Below are positions 54,389 to 62,938 of a DNA stretch of 64,000 nt, one piece after another (the stretch's first letter is position 1; each line of letters begins with the position of its first letter). The stretch covers positions 2,788,501-2,852,500 of the forward strand of contig NZ_JAVTTP010000001.1 in the NCBI RefSeq assembly GCF_032248455.1, in the 5' to 3' direction. Origin of the DNA: Pricia mediterranea (GTDB lineage: Bacteria; Bacteroidota; Bacteroidia; Flavobacteriales; Flavobacteriaceae). The notes beneath the pieces are model-generated. The model saw only the letters and a program-made list of their open reading frames with translations, did not search any database and was not told the DNA's origin. The translations under genes were made by a program, and so were the position numbers.

Positions 54389-56005
54389 TTAGTCCCGCGC
54401 CGCCTTAAATTCGCTGCTGTCGTACCATTTCGGAAAATCGGATACGTTGGCCAGCTTGAGGCCCACCTCGTACATCAGTTGCACATCGAAGCGTACCCCG
54501 CTCAATTCCGTGGTTTCGGGGTCGTATTCGTCCGAGGGTTGATGGTAGTGCTTCTCCCGGTACTCGTCGTTCTTTTTTTGGATGAATTCCACGCCATGCT
54601 CAAAATCCTCATGAGATCCTGAGGCATAGAGGGCGGGGATGCCGATCTTGGCAAAATTAAAATGGTCCGACCGGAAGAAATAGCCTTTCTCCGCTTCGGG
54701 ATCGGGAATGACGTAGCGTCCTTGATTTTCGGCGACTTCCTCGGCATATTCATCCATTTCGGAATGCCCGTAGCCGGTAATGGTCAGGTCTTTCATAGGC
54801 CCGGGACTCGAAAAAGCATCCATATTGATGTTGGCCACGGTTTTTTCGGGGGGATAAATAGGATTTTCGGCATAATAGCCCGAACCCAACAAACCTTGTT
54901 CCTCGGCGGTCACCGCCATAAAAACGATGGAGCGTTTTGGTTGCGGACCTTTTTTAAAGGCTTCGGCAATGGCCAGGAGGGCCGCAACTCCGGAAGCATT
55001 ATCGATTGCGCCGTTGTAGATGGAATCCCCATCCACCGGACGTCCGATCCCGAGATGGTCCCAATGGGCGGAATAGATGATATACTCGTCCTTTCGGTCC
55101 GTGCCCTCGATAAGGCCGACTACGTTGTGGGAGACATCCCTTTCGATGGCGTTATCGATTTCTACGGAAGCCGTCACACCCAGGGGCACCGGTTTAAAAT
55201 CCTGGCTCAAGGCCAATGCATTGAAATCTTTGTTTTCTATGTTGGACGCTTCGAACACCTTGTTGGCAGCCTCTTTGCTCAGCCATCCTTCTACCTCGGT
55301 GACCGGGGCTTCGCTCTCCAAATTAAGCCGGGGGCCGGTCCAGCTGCTCTGCACCACGTTCCACCCGTAGGAGGCCGGGGCGGTCTCATGGATGATCAGC
55401 ACTCCCGCGGCCCCTTGTCGGGCAGCCTCCTCATATTTGTAGGTCCACCGGCCGTAATAGGTCATGGCGTTGCCCTTGAACAACGTAGAATCTTTGGTGG
55501 CAAAACCGGGGTCGTTGACCAGCACCACCGCCGTTTTACCTGTCCAATCCACTCCCTCGTAGTCGTTCCAATCGTACTCAGGAGCCACAATACCATAGCC
55601 CGCGAATACCAATTCGGAATCTTCAAGGCTTACGCTTTCCTCCGGTTTTTTGGTAAGGACCACAAAATCCTCGAGAAATTCGAGGTCAAAGTCCACGTTG
55701 GGTCCCGATATCTCCATTTCCTCCGAGGGATTTCCTGTAATCTCTACCAGCGGCACCTCTTGAAAATAGCTATCGCCATTACCGGGCGAAACGCCCAGTT
55801 TTTCAAATTCGGACTTTAGGTAGTTTACGGTTTTTTCCTCCCCTTCAGTGAACGGCATCCGTCCCATAAAAGCATCGGAAGCCAAGGTCTCGATATGTTC
55901 AGCAATGGTGGTCTGATCTACTTTTTGGGCTTTGTCAGTGTCGGCGTTGTTGGGTTGGCATCCTACGAGGAGTAGGAGCAATGCGATTTTTGGATAGTTG
56001 CTCAT
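54389..56005 (-). CDS. M28 family zinc aminopeptidase lipoprotein with PA domain
   Basis: The 538-aa lipoprotein (MSNYPKIALLLLLVGC, lipobox LVGC) starts at 56005; the longer frame from 56104 has no signal. An inserted protease-associated domain (FAGYGIVAPEYDWNDYEGVD ... GAAGVLIIHE) occupies about 135-280. It is followed by the M28 peptidase: HWDHLG, NGAIDNASGVAALLAIAE (Asp), AVTAEEQGLLGSGYY (catalytic Glu-Glu), NMDAFS and RSDHFNFAKIGIPALY. The zinc ligands appear complete. It is likely outer-membrane attached and degrades peptides. Confidence 0.93.
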   Translation of the reverse strand: MSNYPKIALLLLLVGCQPNNADTDKAQKVDQTTIAEHIETLASDAFMGRMPFTEGEEKTVNYLKSEFEKLGVSPGNGDSYFQEVPLVEITGNPSEEMEISGPNVDFDLEFLEDFVVLTKKPEESVSLEDSELVFAGYGIVAPEYDWNDYEGVDWTGKTAVVLVNDPGFATKDSTLFKGNAMTYYGRWTYKYEEAARQGAAGVLIIHETAPASYGWNVVQSSWTGPRLNLESEAPVTEVEGWLSKEAANKVFEASNIENKDFNALALSQDFKPVPLGVTASVEIDNAIERDVSHNVVGLIEGTDRKDEYIIYSAHWDHLGIGRPVDGDSIYNGAIDNASGVAALLAIAEAFKKGPQPKRSIVFMAVTAEEQGLLGSGYYAENPIYPPEKTVANINMDAFSSPGPMKDLTITGYGHSEMDEYAEEVAENQGRYVIPDPEAEKGYFFRSDHFNFAKIGIPALYASGSHEDFEHGVEFIQKKNDEYREKHYHQPSDEYDPETTELSGVRFDVQLMYEVGLKLANVSDFPKWYDSSEFKAARD

Positions 56006-56180
56006 GCTGTTCTGTTGTTGTCCGTTATATTCTGAATAAACGCCTGAATTTAAACTCAGACGATGTTCCTTGGTAAAGTTCAACAAAACAGCACTATAAA
56101 GCAAATGGGAGTTTTGTAGTTTAAATTGTCAACACCTCCGTTACACCTTCAATATCCGTACGCTTTGACTGCACAATCCG

Positions 56181-56320
56181 GTAAAAACGGACACCCATTC
56201 CGCTGGAAAGCGGACAGCCGTTCCGGAATAAAACGGACACCCTTTCCGGGGCAAGCCGGACAGTGATTCCGTTTCAAAACGGACAGCTGTTCCGGGGCAA
56301 AACGGACACTTTTCTCATCT
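56181..56320. repeat. Six tandem ~24-bp repeats, insertion-sequence end type
   Basis: Units of the form aaaacggacannnnttccggnnn are repeated six times with variation (for example aaaacggacaccctttccgg and aaaacggacagctgttccgg). Multiple TGTCC...CCGGAA repeats of this kind are found at the ends of IS21-family elements in Bacteroidota, so I read it as an IS end remnant. No istA or istB gene is present. Confidence 0.6.
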
Positions 56321-56450
56321 TAGTGCCATTAACTTCTAAAAAAAGGCGCCTCATATGGGCGAGTTCCATGCCCCCGAACTTCTTGCGCCAGTAATAGAAG
56401 GTGCTCTTGTCGACGCCCATCTCGCGCGCGATGTCCCAAGCTCAGGTATC
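56274..56450 (-). pseudogene. Transposase OrfA fragment (helix-turn-helix)
   Basis: Minus-strand frame WDIAREMGVDKSTFYYW then RKKFGGMELAHMRR is the helix-turn-helix of IS3-type OrfA (ARE.G....TFY.WRKKFGGME). It then runs out of homology into the tandem repeats. It is preceded by a stop codon and joined directly to the group II intron piece. Both ends are missing. Confidence 0.6.
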
Positions 56451-56905
56451 TTACCAAGAAAACGCCTCCATTGTCATTGGCGGAAAGGTTACAACGGCTA
56501 AAACCCATCTATAAAGGGTGGTCGAACAATTTCCGATTAGGGAATATACATACCAAACTTAAAAAGCTGGATGAATGGCTACGTAACCGGCTACGCTACT
56601 GCATATGGTACGATTGGAAGAAACCAGAGCGCAAACGCAAGAATCTCATAGGTCTAGGTATAAAACAGGGACAGGCATATGCTTGGAGCAGGACAAGAAT
56701 GGGAGGATGGGCAGTAGCTCAAAGTCCTATACTTAGAACTACTATTACTGAAAAACGCCTAGGCAAAAGAGGTTATCAAAGTATGCTAGCGTACTACCTT
56801 AGTGTAAAGTTCTGATATAACGAACCGCCGTGTACGAGACCCGTACGCACGGTGGTGTGAGAGGCGCAGTCCGTTCCTAACTAGGGGCGGACCCGTCTAC
56901 TCGAT
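56438..56905 (+). mobile_element. Group II intron 3' fragment (maturase C-terminus plus domains V-VI)
   Basis: The frame 56438-56815 encodes KTPPLSLAERLQRLKPIYKG then WSNNFRLGNIHTKLKKLDEW and RNRLRYCIWYDWKKPERKRK, the C-terminal maturase (X and D/En) region of a group II intron reverse transcriptase. The RT domain is absent. Downstream, ACCGCCGTG...CACGGTGGT forms the domain V hairpin. Then gtgagaggcg and ctactcgat (56897-56905) form the typical 3' end of domain VI. About 1.5-2 kb of intron 5' sequence is missing. It is fused upstream to the transposase fragment. Confidence 0.85.
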
Positions 56906-57965
56906 TAGCGGCTTTTTCTATATATTCCTTTAATATTCTTAACCTCTCTTTTATACTAGACGCATCATTTGTTCCTTGCTGAGATAATCTATCAAACTCT
57001 AGAAGTTCGTAATTTGCTCCTTCATAATTTGTTTCAGCTGAACGTCTATTATCCTTTACTTCTTGGTCAAATTTCAATAACCAGGAACGATTAATATTTA
57101 TACTGTTTTCATCAGCCCATTTAAATAGCATATAATTAACTACCATTGATCCTTGTGCTCGTAAAAGCAAGTCGTTATTGGAATAACAGCCTGCCATTAC
57201 ATCCATTACATTTATAACCGTTGTCTTAAAGTCATCAACAAGAGAGGATTTTCCTGATTTATATCTTCTAGTCATACTATCTAGATAAACCTTCTTTGTG
57301 TCAATTATTTTATTCGACTCATGTTCACTTGTTTCAACAAGCAAGAATTTCGCTGCAGCTTCATAGTGCTGATAGCGATTATTGTTAAATCGTACTTTAT
57401 TTGTAAAAAAACTATGACTAGCAACCTCTCTAATGGCCCTGACCATATCACCTCCAAAGGCATTTCTCTTTTCAGCTGCATTTAGTGGTGCCGATTCATT
57501 TAAACGTGAAAACATGTCTTCAATCAGGTCTAAGTCATCTGTTTGCACACCAACAATTGGTAGAACAAAGGAGTCGAAATTTATTAAAACCTTTGGGTGT
57601 TCTTTAGCTAAATCGTCATAGCTTAATCCACCTAATTTAAGTTGTGGATTATCCTGGTAATCAAAGTCGTCATCTAGACAATAATCTCCCTCAATAAACC
57701 CCCAAATCGCCTCTAATCTTTGTTTACCATCAATTATAGCATAAGACTTTCCTGTTTCTCTTTTTTCATCACGTGAAAACTGATGAAAGTAAATTTTAGG
57801 AATGTCATAGTTGTTAATAATTGAATCAATAAGAAGTTTCTTTTTCTCAAGAGTCCATACCCCACCATTTCTTTGATATTCCGGATCAGTAATGATTTCA
57901 TCCCTTTCAGAATATATTCTGAGAATCGTGGAATGTTGTATCGGATTAGTTTCTATGTAACTCAT
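56877..57965 (-). CDS. DUF262 (ParB-like N-terminal) domain protein
   Basis: The 362-aa protein has the DUF262 motifs ITDPEYQRNGGVWTLEKKKL, LIDSIINNYDIPKIYFHQF and YAIIDGKQRLEAIWGFIEGD (the conserved DGKQR). These are shared with the GmrS/BrxU-type nuclease-NTPase fold, but the C-terminal HNH (DUF1524) half seen in GmrSD is not present. It overlaps the FRG gene by four bases. Its last residues (VDGSAPS) are encoded by the group II intron's domain VI, so the original C-terminus was probably slightly different. The gene is visibly more AT-rich than its neighbours, which suggests horizontal transfer. Confidence 0.85.
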   Translation of the reverse strand: MSYIETNPIQHSTILRIYSERDEIITDPEYQRNGGVWTLEKKKLLIDSIINNYDIPKIYFHQFSRDEKRETGKSYAIIDGKQRLEAIWGFIEGDYCLDDDFDYQDNPQLKLGGLSYDDLAKEHPKVLINFDSFVLPIVGVQTDDLDLIEDMFSRLNESAPLNAAEKRNAFGGDMVRAIREVASHSFFTNKVRFNNNRYQHYEAAAKFLLVETSEHESNKIIDTKKVYLDSMTRRYKSGKSSLVDDFKTTVINVMDVMAGCYSNNDLLLRAQGSMVVNYMLFKWADENSININRSWLLKFDQEVKDNRRSAETNYEGANYELLEFDRLSQQGTNDASSIKERLRILKEYIEKAANRVDGSAPS

Positions 57966-58699
57966 TTAAGTCCTTTTTTTAATGTTTCCCCAATACTCGA
58001 TAGCTCTGGGAATAAAGTGAATTTATTTATACTCAACAGTTCAAGTTCTTTTCTGATATTTTGTCTGGAATCAGCAGGGACTTTATACTTGCAAACCTCC
58101 TCATTTGAACAAAATTCTTCGACCGCTTTGTTGTCCAAATGGTGGATTGTAAAAACTCCTAGTTGTGCTTGAATTCTAGGACTGTTTCGAGTAGCAATAG
58201 TTGCAATTGGAGCTAGCTTATTTCTAGGGTTAGAACTGAGTTTTTCTACAGAATACATTTTTAATTCGTCATCATCAAAAGACGGAATGAAATTCTTCTC
58301 ATTAGTACTAATATTAGCGATCTTATTAAGCTCTGTTGGCTTTAATGACCATAGTGCGGCATCTTTATCGTCATTTTCTTCCCCTATTACGGCAAAATAC
58401 AATGCTGTTAGCGGACTTTCTGTCCAATCAAGCAGTCTTGTCGGAACTCCGTAATGCTGCATTAAAAAGAGCCAGTCAAAATCGTCTTTAGGGCTAGCAT
58501 TTATAAGCATACCTGCAGATTGCTTAAATCTGGTCAGAAGAGTACCCTCCGAAGGTGCTTCGCTCAGCCTCATTAACCCTGGTGATAGTTTCCAGTCAAA
58601 ATCTGATTGGCCTCTAAACCAAATATCTTCACTGAAATCTTCAAAGTCAGTCTTTAATATTTCTATTAAATCACTTATGCTATTTATTGTCTTACTCAT
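57962..58699 (-). CDS. FRG domain protein, partner of the DUF262 protein
   Basis: The 245-aa protein has an FRG domain: the Phe-Arg-Gly motif in EDIWFRGQSDFDWKLSPGLM and the family's second signature LMQHYGVPTRLLDWTESPLT ALYFA in the middle. The FRG domain has no firmly established biochemical activity that I know of. The stop codon overlaps the DUF262 start (ATGA), so the two proteins are probably made together. Both are AT-rich and lie beside mobile-element debris, which is the usual setting of phage-defence cassettes. Confidence 0.88.
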   Translation of the reverse strand: MSKTINSISDLIEILKTDFEDFSEDIWFRGQSDFDWKLSPGLMRLSEAPSEGTLLTRFKQSAGMLINASPKDDFDWLFLMQHYGVPTRLLDWTESPLTALYFAVIGEENDDKDAALWSLKPTELNKIANISTNEKNFIPSFDDDELKMYSVEKLSSNPRNKLAPIATIATRNSPRIQAQLGVFTIHHLDNKAVEEFCSNEEVCKYKVPADSRQNIRKELELLSINKFTLFPELSSIGETLKKGLK

Positions 58700-58814
58700 A
58701 TTAAGAGTTTATTCTTTCTTGTTCGTCTATTGCCGCTAATAATTGTATAAAAAACATATGACCTATATCTCCAAATTATTCAGATATATAACACATACTT
58801 AAATTTTACCAAAA

Positions 58815-58958
58815 ATGTTAGAAAAACAAAATAAGGGTAAGACACTAAGAAATGAGGAACTGCAAGATAGTAAAATAATCAAAGCTATTCTTACGACTTT
58901 CCGTAGGATAATTAGGAAAAAAATTACTACGAAAGCAGTGCAAGAATTAGATAGATAA
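58815..58958 (+). CDS. Possible small basic protein (47 aa)
   Basis: The frame MLEKQNKGKTLRNEELQDSK then IIKAILTTFRRIIRKKITTK ends AVQELDR. It is basic and helical, in the gap upstream of the FRG gene and divergent from it. It is not recognisable. It could be a small regulator of the cassette or a chance frame. Confidence 0.3.
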   Translation: MLEKQNKGKTLRNEELQDSKIIKAILTTFRRIIRKKITTKAVQELDR

Positions 58959-59101
58959 TCAAGCATAACCTAGGCCTATGCGACTATTTTTATCTGTCAG
59001 AACTGATCTTTACAACACCGGTGTCAAAACAAAATTTCGATAAGCAAGATTGACTTAATCCACTGCAGGTAAATGGGGCCGGGACTGCGTATTCACTGAT
59101 T

Positions 59102-60028
59102 TTAATGTTGAGAAAACTTGTTTACTGCAATTCGTTTCAGCGGATCTCTTTGTGTTCCCCAAATATGTAAATTTCCTTGCTTGTCCACTTGCAATCCGGC
59201 CGCGGCACCAAAATCAACTGCATTCGTACAGTTAAAGGTTTTGGTGCTGACTTTCTCCATTATGGGTTCAAAATTTTCTGGACTACTCACAAGAATCAGA
59301 TCTGCATGACCGACACGTTCTTTGTTGTAAAATCCAATGGCATAAATGGCCTTCCCGTCCCTAATAAGATTGATCGATTGATAGCTTGCCCAGTCATCGG
59401 GAGCAGCAAAACTCGCTAGCATTGTTTGTTTGTTTTTTTCGGGATCAATGCGATAGAAGTCCCAGTTGCGACTGTCCCAATTGCTGACTACCATCAGATA
59501 TCCCGTATCGATGGCCAATAATCCCGTTGATCCAGCGGTTTGCCGCTTAGCTTCTCCTTTCCTGTCCATACTAAAAGTTGGCCGGGCCTTGCTCAGGTTG
59601 CCATCACGGTAATTATACAAGCAAACTTTTGAAGCGGTCTTGGTGAAATTGTCTTCAATGCCTACTACGATATAGGGTTCACTGACTTGAATGCCTCCCG
59701 CATGCCTATACGGTTCCTTCATCAGGGAAATTAGGGCATCCGTTTTTTGCGTCGCCAAGTCGACTTGCAAAATGTATGCTTGTTTAAGGGAACTCCCCGA
59801 AATTAGCAGTTTTTCATTCCCATTATTCTCGATTAGCTGAACCCCCTGTAAATGGCCCTCTTCACTGGGTACTTCAATTGTATTACTAATAACCATAATT
59901 TCCGGTTCGGAACTAAGGCCTTCAAAAGCTTCAAGTACATTTTTAACTTGTTGGCCGTAACCCAACACCGGATATACCCCAAGGAGGGTCAAAAGAAAAA
60001 ATCCGATATATACATTGCGCTGTCCCAT
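59102..60028 (-). CDS. Secreted protein of unknown function, beta-propeller-like
   Basis: The 308-aa protein has a signal peptide (VYIGFFLLTLLGVYPVLGYG). It has repeated strands with a hydrophobic-glycine pattern (EKLLISGSSLKQAYILQVDL, GYLMVVSNWDSRNWDFYRID, KAIYAIGFYNKERVGHADLI, DKQGNLHIWGTQRD), as in six- or seven-bladed propellers. No catalytic motif is visible and the family is not recognised. It stands alone. Confidence 0.7.
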   Translation of the reverse strand: MGQRNVYIGFFLLTLLGVYPVLGYGQQVKNVLEAFEGLSSEPEIMVISNTIEVPSEEGHLQGVQLIENNGNEKLLISGSSLKQAYILQVDLATQKTDALISLMKEPYRHAGGIQVSEPYIVVGIEDNFTKTASKVCLYNYRDGNLSKARPTFSMDRKGEAKRQTAGSTGLLAIDTGYLMVVSNWDSRNWDFYRIDPEKNKQTMLASFAAPDDWASYQSINLIRDGKAIYAIGFYNKERVGHADLILVSSPENFEPIMEKVSTKTFNCTNAVDFGAAAGLQVDKQGNLHIWGTQRDPLKRIAVNKFSQH

Positions 60029-60165
60029 AACGAAAGTTGGTTTTCAACACTATTTTTTCAGATGCAGAAGTAAAGAATGTCATGTTTAAATGACAACCCA
60101 TGTAAGCTTCCTAGCTGCCGTAGTTTAGACCGTTATCTTAAATATGTCCGCAAGTCCATATAGTA

Positions 60166-61218
60166 TTATGAGCCGTTTCTGCGTCTTACTATTTTTACGA
60201 TTCGATTATATACGATTTCCGCTAGATTCCAGTCATATCCATCAAAGTTGGTTGTATTATTAAATTGAATGACAACGGTGTCAATCTCTTTATGGTATCT
60301 GGCAAAACTCTGATAGCCAACAAGCAGCCCTGTATGTTCGTACACGTAAATGGAGGAATATATTTCCTGCTCCCCTTCATCAAACACGGAGCCGTCGTTC
60401 AATGCCCTCAAGAAAATACCTACATCCTCTGCTGTAGCTACCATTGAGCCGGCAGGGTTTATAAAGTCATTTTTTTTCAGATCGTCATCGTAACCCACGT
60501 AATACCCGCTCATAACGTCGTCTAAATCTACTTCACTGAGCAAACTGTATGTATTGTTCAGCTCAAGCGGTATTAAAATTTCCTCTTTGATATATTGGTG
60601 ATGGCTATAGCCCAATGTTTGGTCAAGAATTTCGCCTAGCAACAAATAATTGGTATTTGAATATTCATAGTCTTCATCGGGTTCAAAGTCCGCTGGCTTA
60701 TCCAGCACCAACTCAAGATTTTCTCTATTGGCTTTTGGTGGGTCTTCCCAATAGCCAATGATATCTGTAAAATTGGGAATGCCACTCCGATGCTGCACCA
60801 TCATTCTCAAGGTGATTTTATCGGCATTTTCAATGCGTCCCACAAGTGCGGGAATGTAATCGGCGAGCGTTTTATCCAAAGACAGACGTTCGTCATTTAC
60901 CAATTTTGCGGTAGCAACGGCAACATATAATTTGCTAATACTGGCAATTTTGAATAGGGCTTGCGGGTAGGCAGGTATTTTATTTTTCCGGTCATGCCAT
61001 CCTGCGGCATAAGACTCCGGTGGTTTCCCAGCTTGGTCCACGTAAACGATCATTCCATCAAATCCATGACCAATGGCCTCATTGACCTGTTCTTGAACTG
61101 TGTCAGGTAACGGCAATATCCAGGCCTTTACCAGTATCCATGGTACGAAGTACAAAGAGCTTATGCTCGCAATAATAAAGGCTATTCTGAGAACTCGTTT
61201 TGTTTGTTTTTTCATCAT
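60166..61218 (-). CDS. Serine beta-lactamase-like hydrolase (class C / PBP4* fold)
   Basis: The 350-aa protein is anchored by one N-terminal helix (AFIIASISSLYFVPWILV). It has the SxxK motif SISK (FKIASISKLYVAVATAKL), the Tyr-x-Asn motif YSN (DYEYSNTNYLLLGEIL) and an HTG triad (YVYEHTGLLVGYQSF) in place of KTG. These define the beta-lactamase/D-Ala-D-Ala carboxypeptidase superfamily. Such genes usually encode peptidases or esterases rather than resistance enzymes. The active site faces the periplasm. Confidence 0.9.
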   Translation of the reverse strand: MMKKQTKRVLRIAFIIASISSLYFVPWILVKAWILPLPDTVQEQVNEAIGHGFDGMIVYVDQAGKPPESYAAGWHDRKNKIPAYPQALFKIASISKLYVAVATAKLVNDERLSLDKTLADYIPALVGRIENADKITLRMMVQHRSGIPNFTDIIGYWEDPPKANRENLELVLDKPADFEPDEDYEYSNTNYLLLGEILDQTLGYSHHQYIKEEILIPLELNNTYSLLSEVDLDDVMSGYYVGYDDDLKKNDFINPAGSMVATAEDVGIFLRALNDGSVFDEGEQEIYSSIYVYEHTGLLVGYQSFARYHKEIDTVVIQFNNTTNFDGYDWNLAEIVYNRIVKIVRRRNGS

Positions 61219-61435
61219 ACTATTTCAAGATGATGCTTCTTTTCTTGAATCCCCCATAACGTCTCCGCTCGTGACAAACGGGGCGGTCGGTCGAAGCCGG
61301 GCATTTTAAAGAGCCAAGCCTAAGGATTTTACGTTTCGCGCTCCCCTTTTTTCCTTTAAATACCACATCAAAGGATTTTTAAAGAAAGCTACAGGCTTAT
61401 CACTAATTTTACCTCTAATGTAAAAATAGAATATT

Positions 61436-61738
61436 ATGGCGGTAATTATGTACGTAGATTTTCCTCATAAGAAGATTTGGGGGAAAGAAATGGCAAATCA
61501 AATGAAAGAACTTGCACAAAGTATTACCAAAGAACCTGGTTTTATTTGGAAATTCTGGACGGAAAGTAAGAAGGAAGAAATGGCAGGTGGCGTTTATATG
61601 TTCGATTCTCGAGAAAACGCAGATCAATACCTTAAAATGCACTCACAAAGATTGGCAGAATTTGGATATTCGGATATTAGGGGAAAAATTTTTGAAATAA
61701 ATAATGAGCTTTCTACCATTGGCAAAGCTCCTTTCTAA
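61436..61738 (+). CDS. YdhR family putative monooxygenase
   Basis: The 100-aa single-domain dimeric alpha/beta-barrel protein belongs to the YdhR family: AQSITKEPGFIWKFWTESKK, then EEMAGGVYMFDSRENADQYL, with the YLKMHSQRLAEFG helix. It has no cofactor motif. Members are proposed to oxidise small aromatics or to detoxify. The 217 bp upstream have no recognisable gene. Confidence 0.85.
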   Translation: MAVIMYVDFPHKKIWGKEMANQMKELAQSITKEPGFIWKFWTESKKEEMAGGVYMFDSRENADQYLKMHSQRLAEFGYSDIRGKIFEINNELSTIGKAPF

Positions 61739-61817
61739 TTAAGTTGGAGTCCAAAGTTCAATGTAAGATTACCATTTAGGAGAAGGTGAGATCATGTTCT
61801 TATGGCAGCTCCATAGC

Positions 61818-62843
61818 CTACAGCACTGGGGTCAAAACAATATTACGATACGAAACATTGCCATGGTCCCCTTGTAGGATGATGGGGCCGGGCGCGAGCA
61901 CATCGGAACTGATTGCACCTCCGGTTGGGCCACGCACGGGCTCGTTGTCAATTATTTTTTCGCCGTTGAGCACGACCGTTAAGTAACGGTCGTACAACGT
62001 GATGTCTAAACTCTGCCATTCGCCGGCGGGCTTTTCGGCAGTGGTACTGGGGGACACCCGACTGTAGAGAGCGCCCATGTTATGGGAGTCGGCTTCCTTC
62101 CCGTATGAGTCCACTACTTGAATCTCGTACATTCCTCGGAGATAGACACCGCTGTTATTGCCTTCGGGCACATTGACCTCCAGTTTTAGGTTGAAGTCCT
62201 CGAATTCCTGCTCGGTTCGCAAGTTACCGTAATTGACATGGTCCCCGGCTTTGGGTTGAACGGGATCGTTCACCAATTCCCCGTCGATTACGTTAAATCC
62301 GTTTGTATGTTTGGGATTGACGAGTCGCCAACCATCCAAGTTTTTACCATTAAAAAGCGATATCGGCTTTCCGTATTCCACATTACTCAAATTGGGGGTA
62401 TCGGGCATCGGGGGCATGCGTTTTCCGGTAAATTTCTGGGTAGTTTCCCCGACATCGCCCCATGAAGGGCCCGTCATGGTGCCCTGTAGTTGTTCCCCTG
62501 ATTTTTTGATTCGCAGCGTATAGGTGCGAATATGTTTGCGTTCGTCGGCCGCTCCTTTTTCTGTCTTGGTCACTTCGTTGGTGCGGGTTACTACCAGGGT
62601 ATTGTCATTCGCTAGATACACATCCGACACGGGAAGGACGCTCCCTCCGATCCAGAGTAGTTCGGCATCCAGAAAGCTCCGTTGGTCATGCACGTTCAAC
62701 CAGCCGACCCCGCCGCCTTCGATATCCAAGGCCCAAGCGCCCAAGAACGGGTTTTCTGTACTTGCCGATTGTGCGAAAGGGTTCGCCCAAGCCATGGGAG
62801 TGCTAAGTAGAACGACTGCGATAAATAGGATGGTATTTTTCAT
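61818..62843 (-). CDS. DUF1080 (3-keto-disaccharide hydrolase) domain protein
   Basis: The 341-aa protein has a signal peptide (FIAVVLLSTPMAWA), an N-terminal lipocalin-like domain, and a DUF1080 domain: ISLFNGKNLDGWRLVNPKHT, GNLRTEQEFEDFNLKLEVNV, GNNSGVYLRGMYEIQVVDSY and WQSLDITLYDRYLTVVLNGE. The concanavalin-like fold binds carbohydrate; some members cleave 3-ketoglycosides. It is secreted, probably periplasmic. Such genes often accompany MocA-type 3-dehydrogenases, although the ones in this window are 12-17 kb away. Confidence 0.9.
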   Translation of the reverse strand: MKNTILFIAVVLLSTPMAWANPFAQSASTENPFLGAWALDIEGGGVGWLNVHDQRSFLDAELLWIGGSVLPVSDVYLANDNTLVVTRTNEVTKTEKGAADERKHIRTYTLRIKKSGEQLQGTMTGPSWGDVGETTQKFTGKRMPPMPDTPNLSNVEYGKPISLFNGKNLDGWRLVNPKHTNGFNVIDGELVNDPVQPKAGDHVNYGNLRTEQEFEDFNLKLEVNVPEGNNSGVYLRGMYEIQVVDSYGKEADSHNMGALYSRVSPSTTAEKPAGEWQSLDITLYDRYLTVVLNGEKIIDNEPVRGPTGGAISSDVLAPGPIILQGDHGNVSYRNIVLTPVL

Positions 62844-62938
62844 TTGAGAACATCTTACATTACCTGAATTGGCAATTAAGATTCAATTTAACCAATTATT
62901 TCAAAATCCCTCCTATTTTCAAATGAATTTAGTTCCTT

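Noticed and set aside
60166-61218. Acquired antibiotic-resistance beta-lactamase.
   Set aside because: HTG replaces KTG, the protein is membrane-anchored, and there is no mobile element or resistance context; it fits a chromosomal serine hydrolase.
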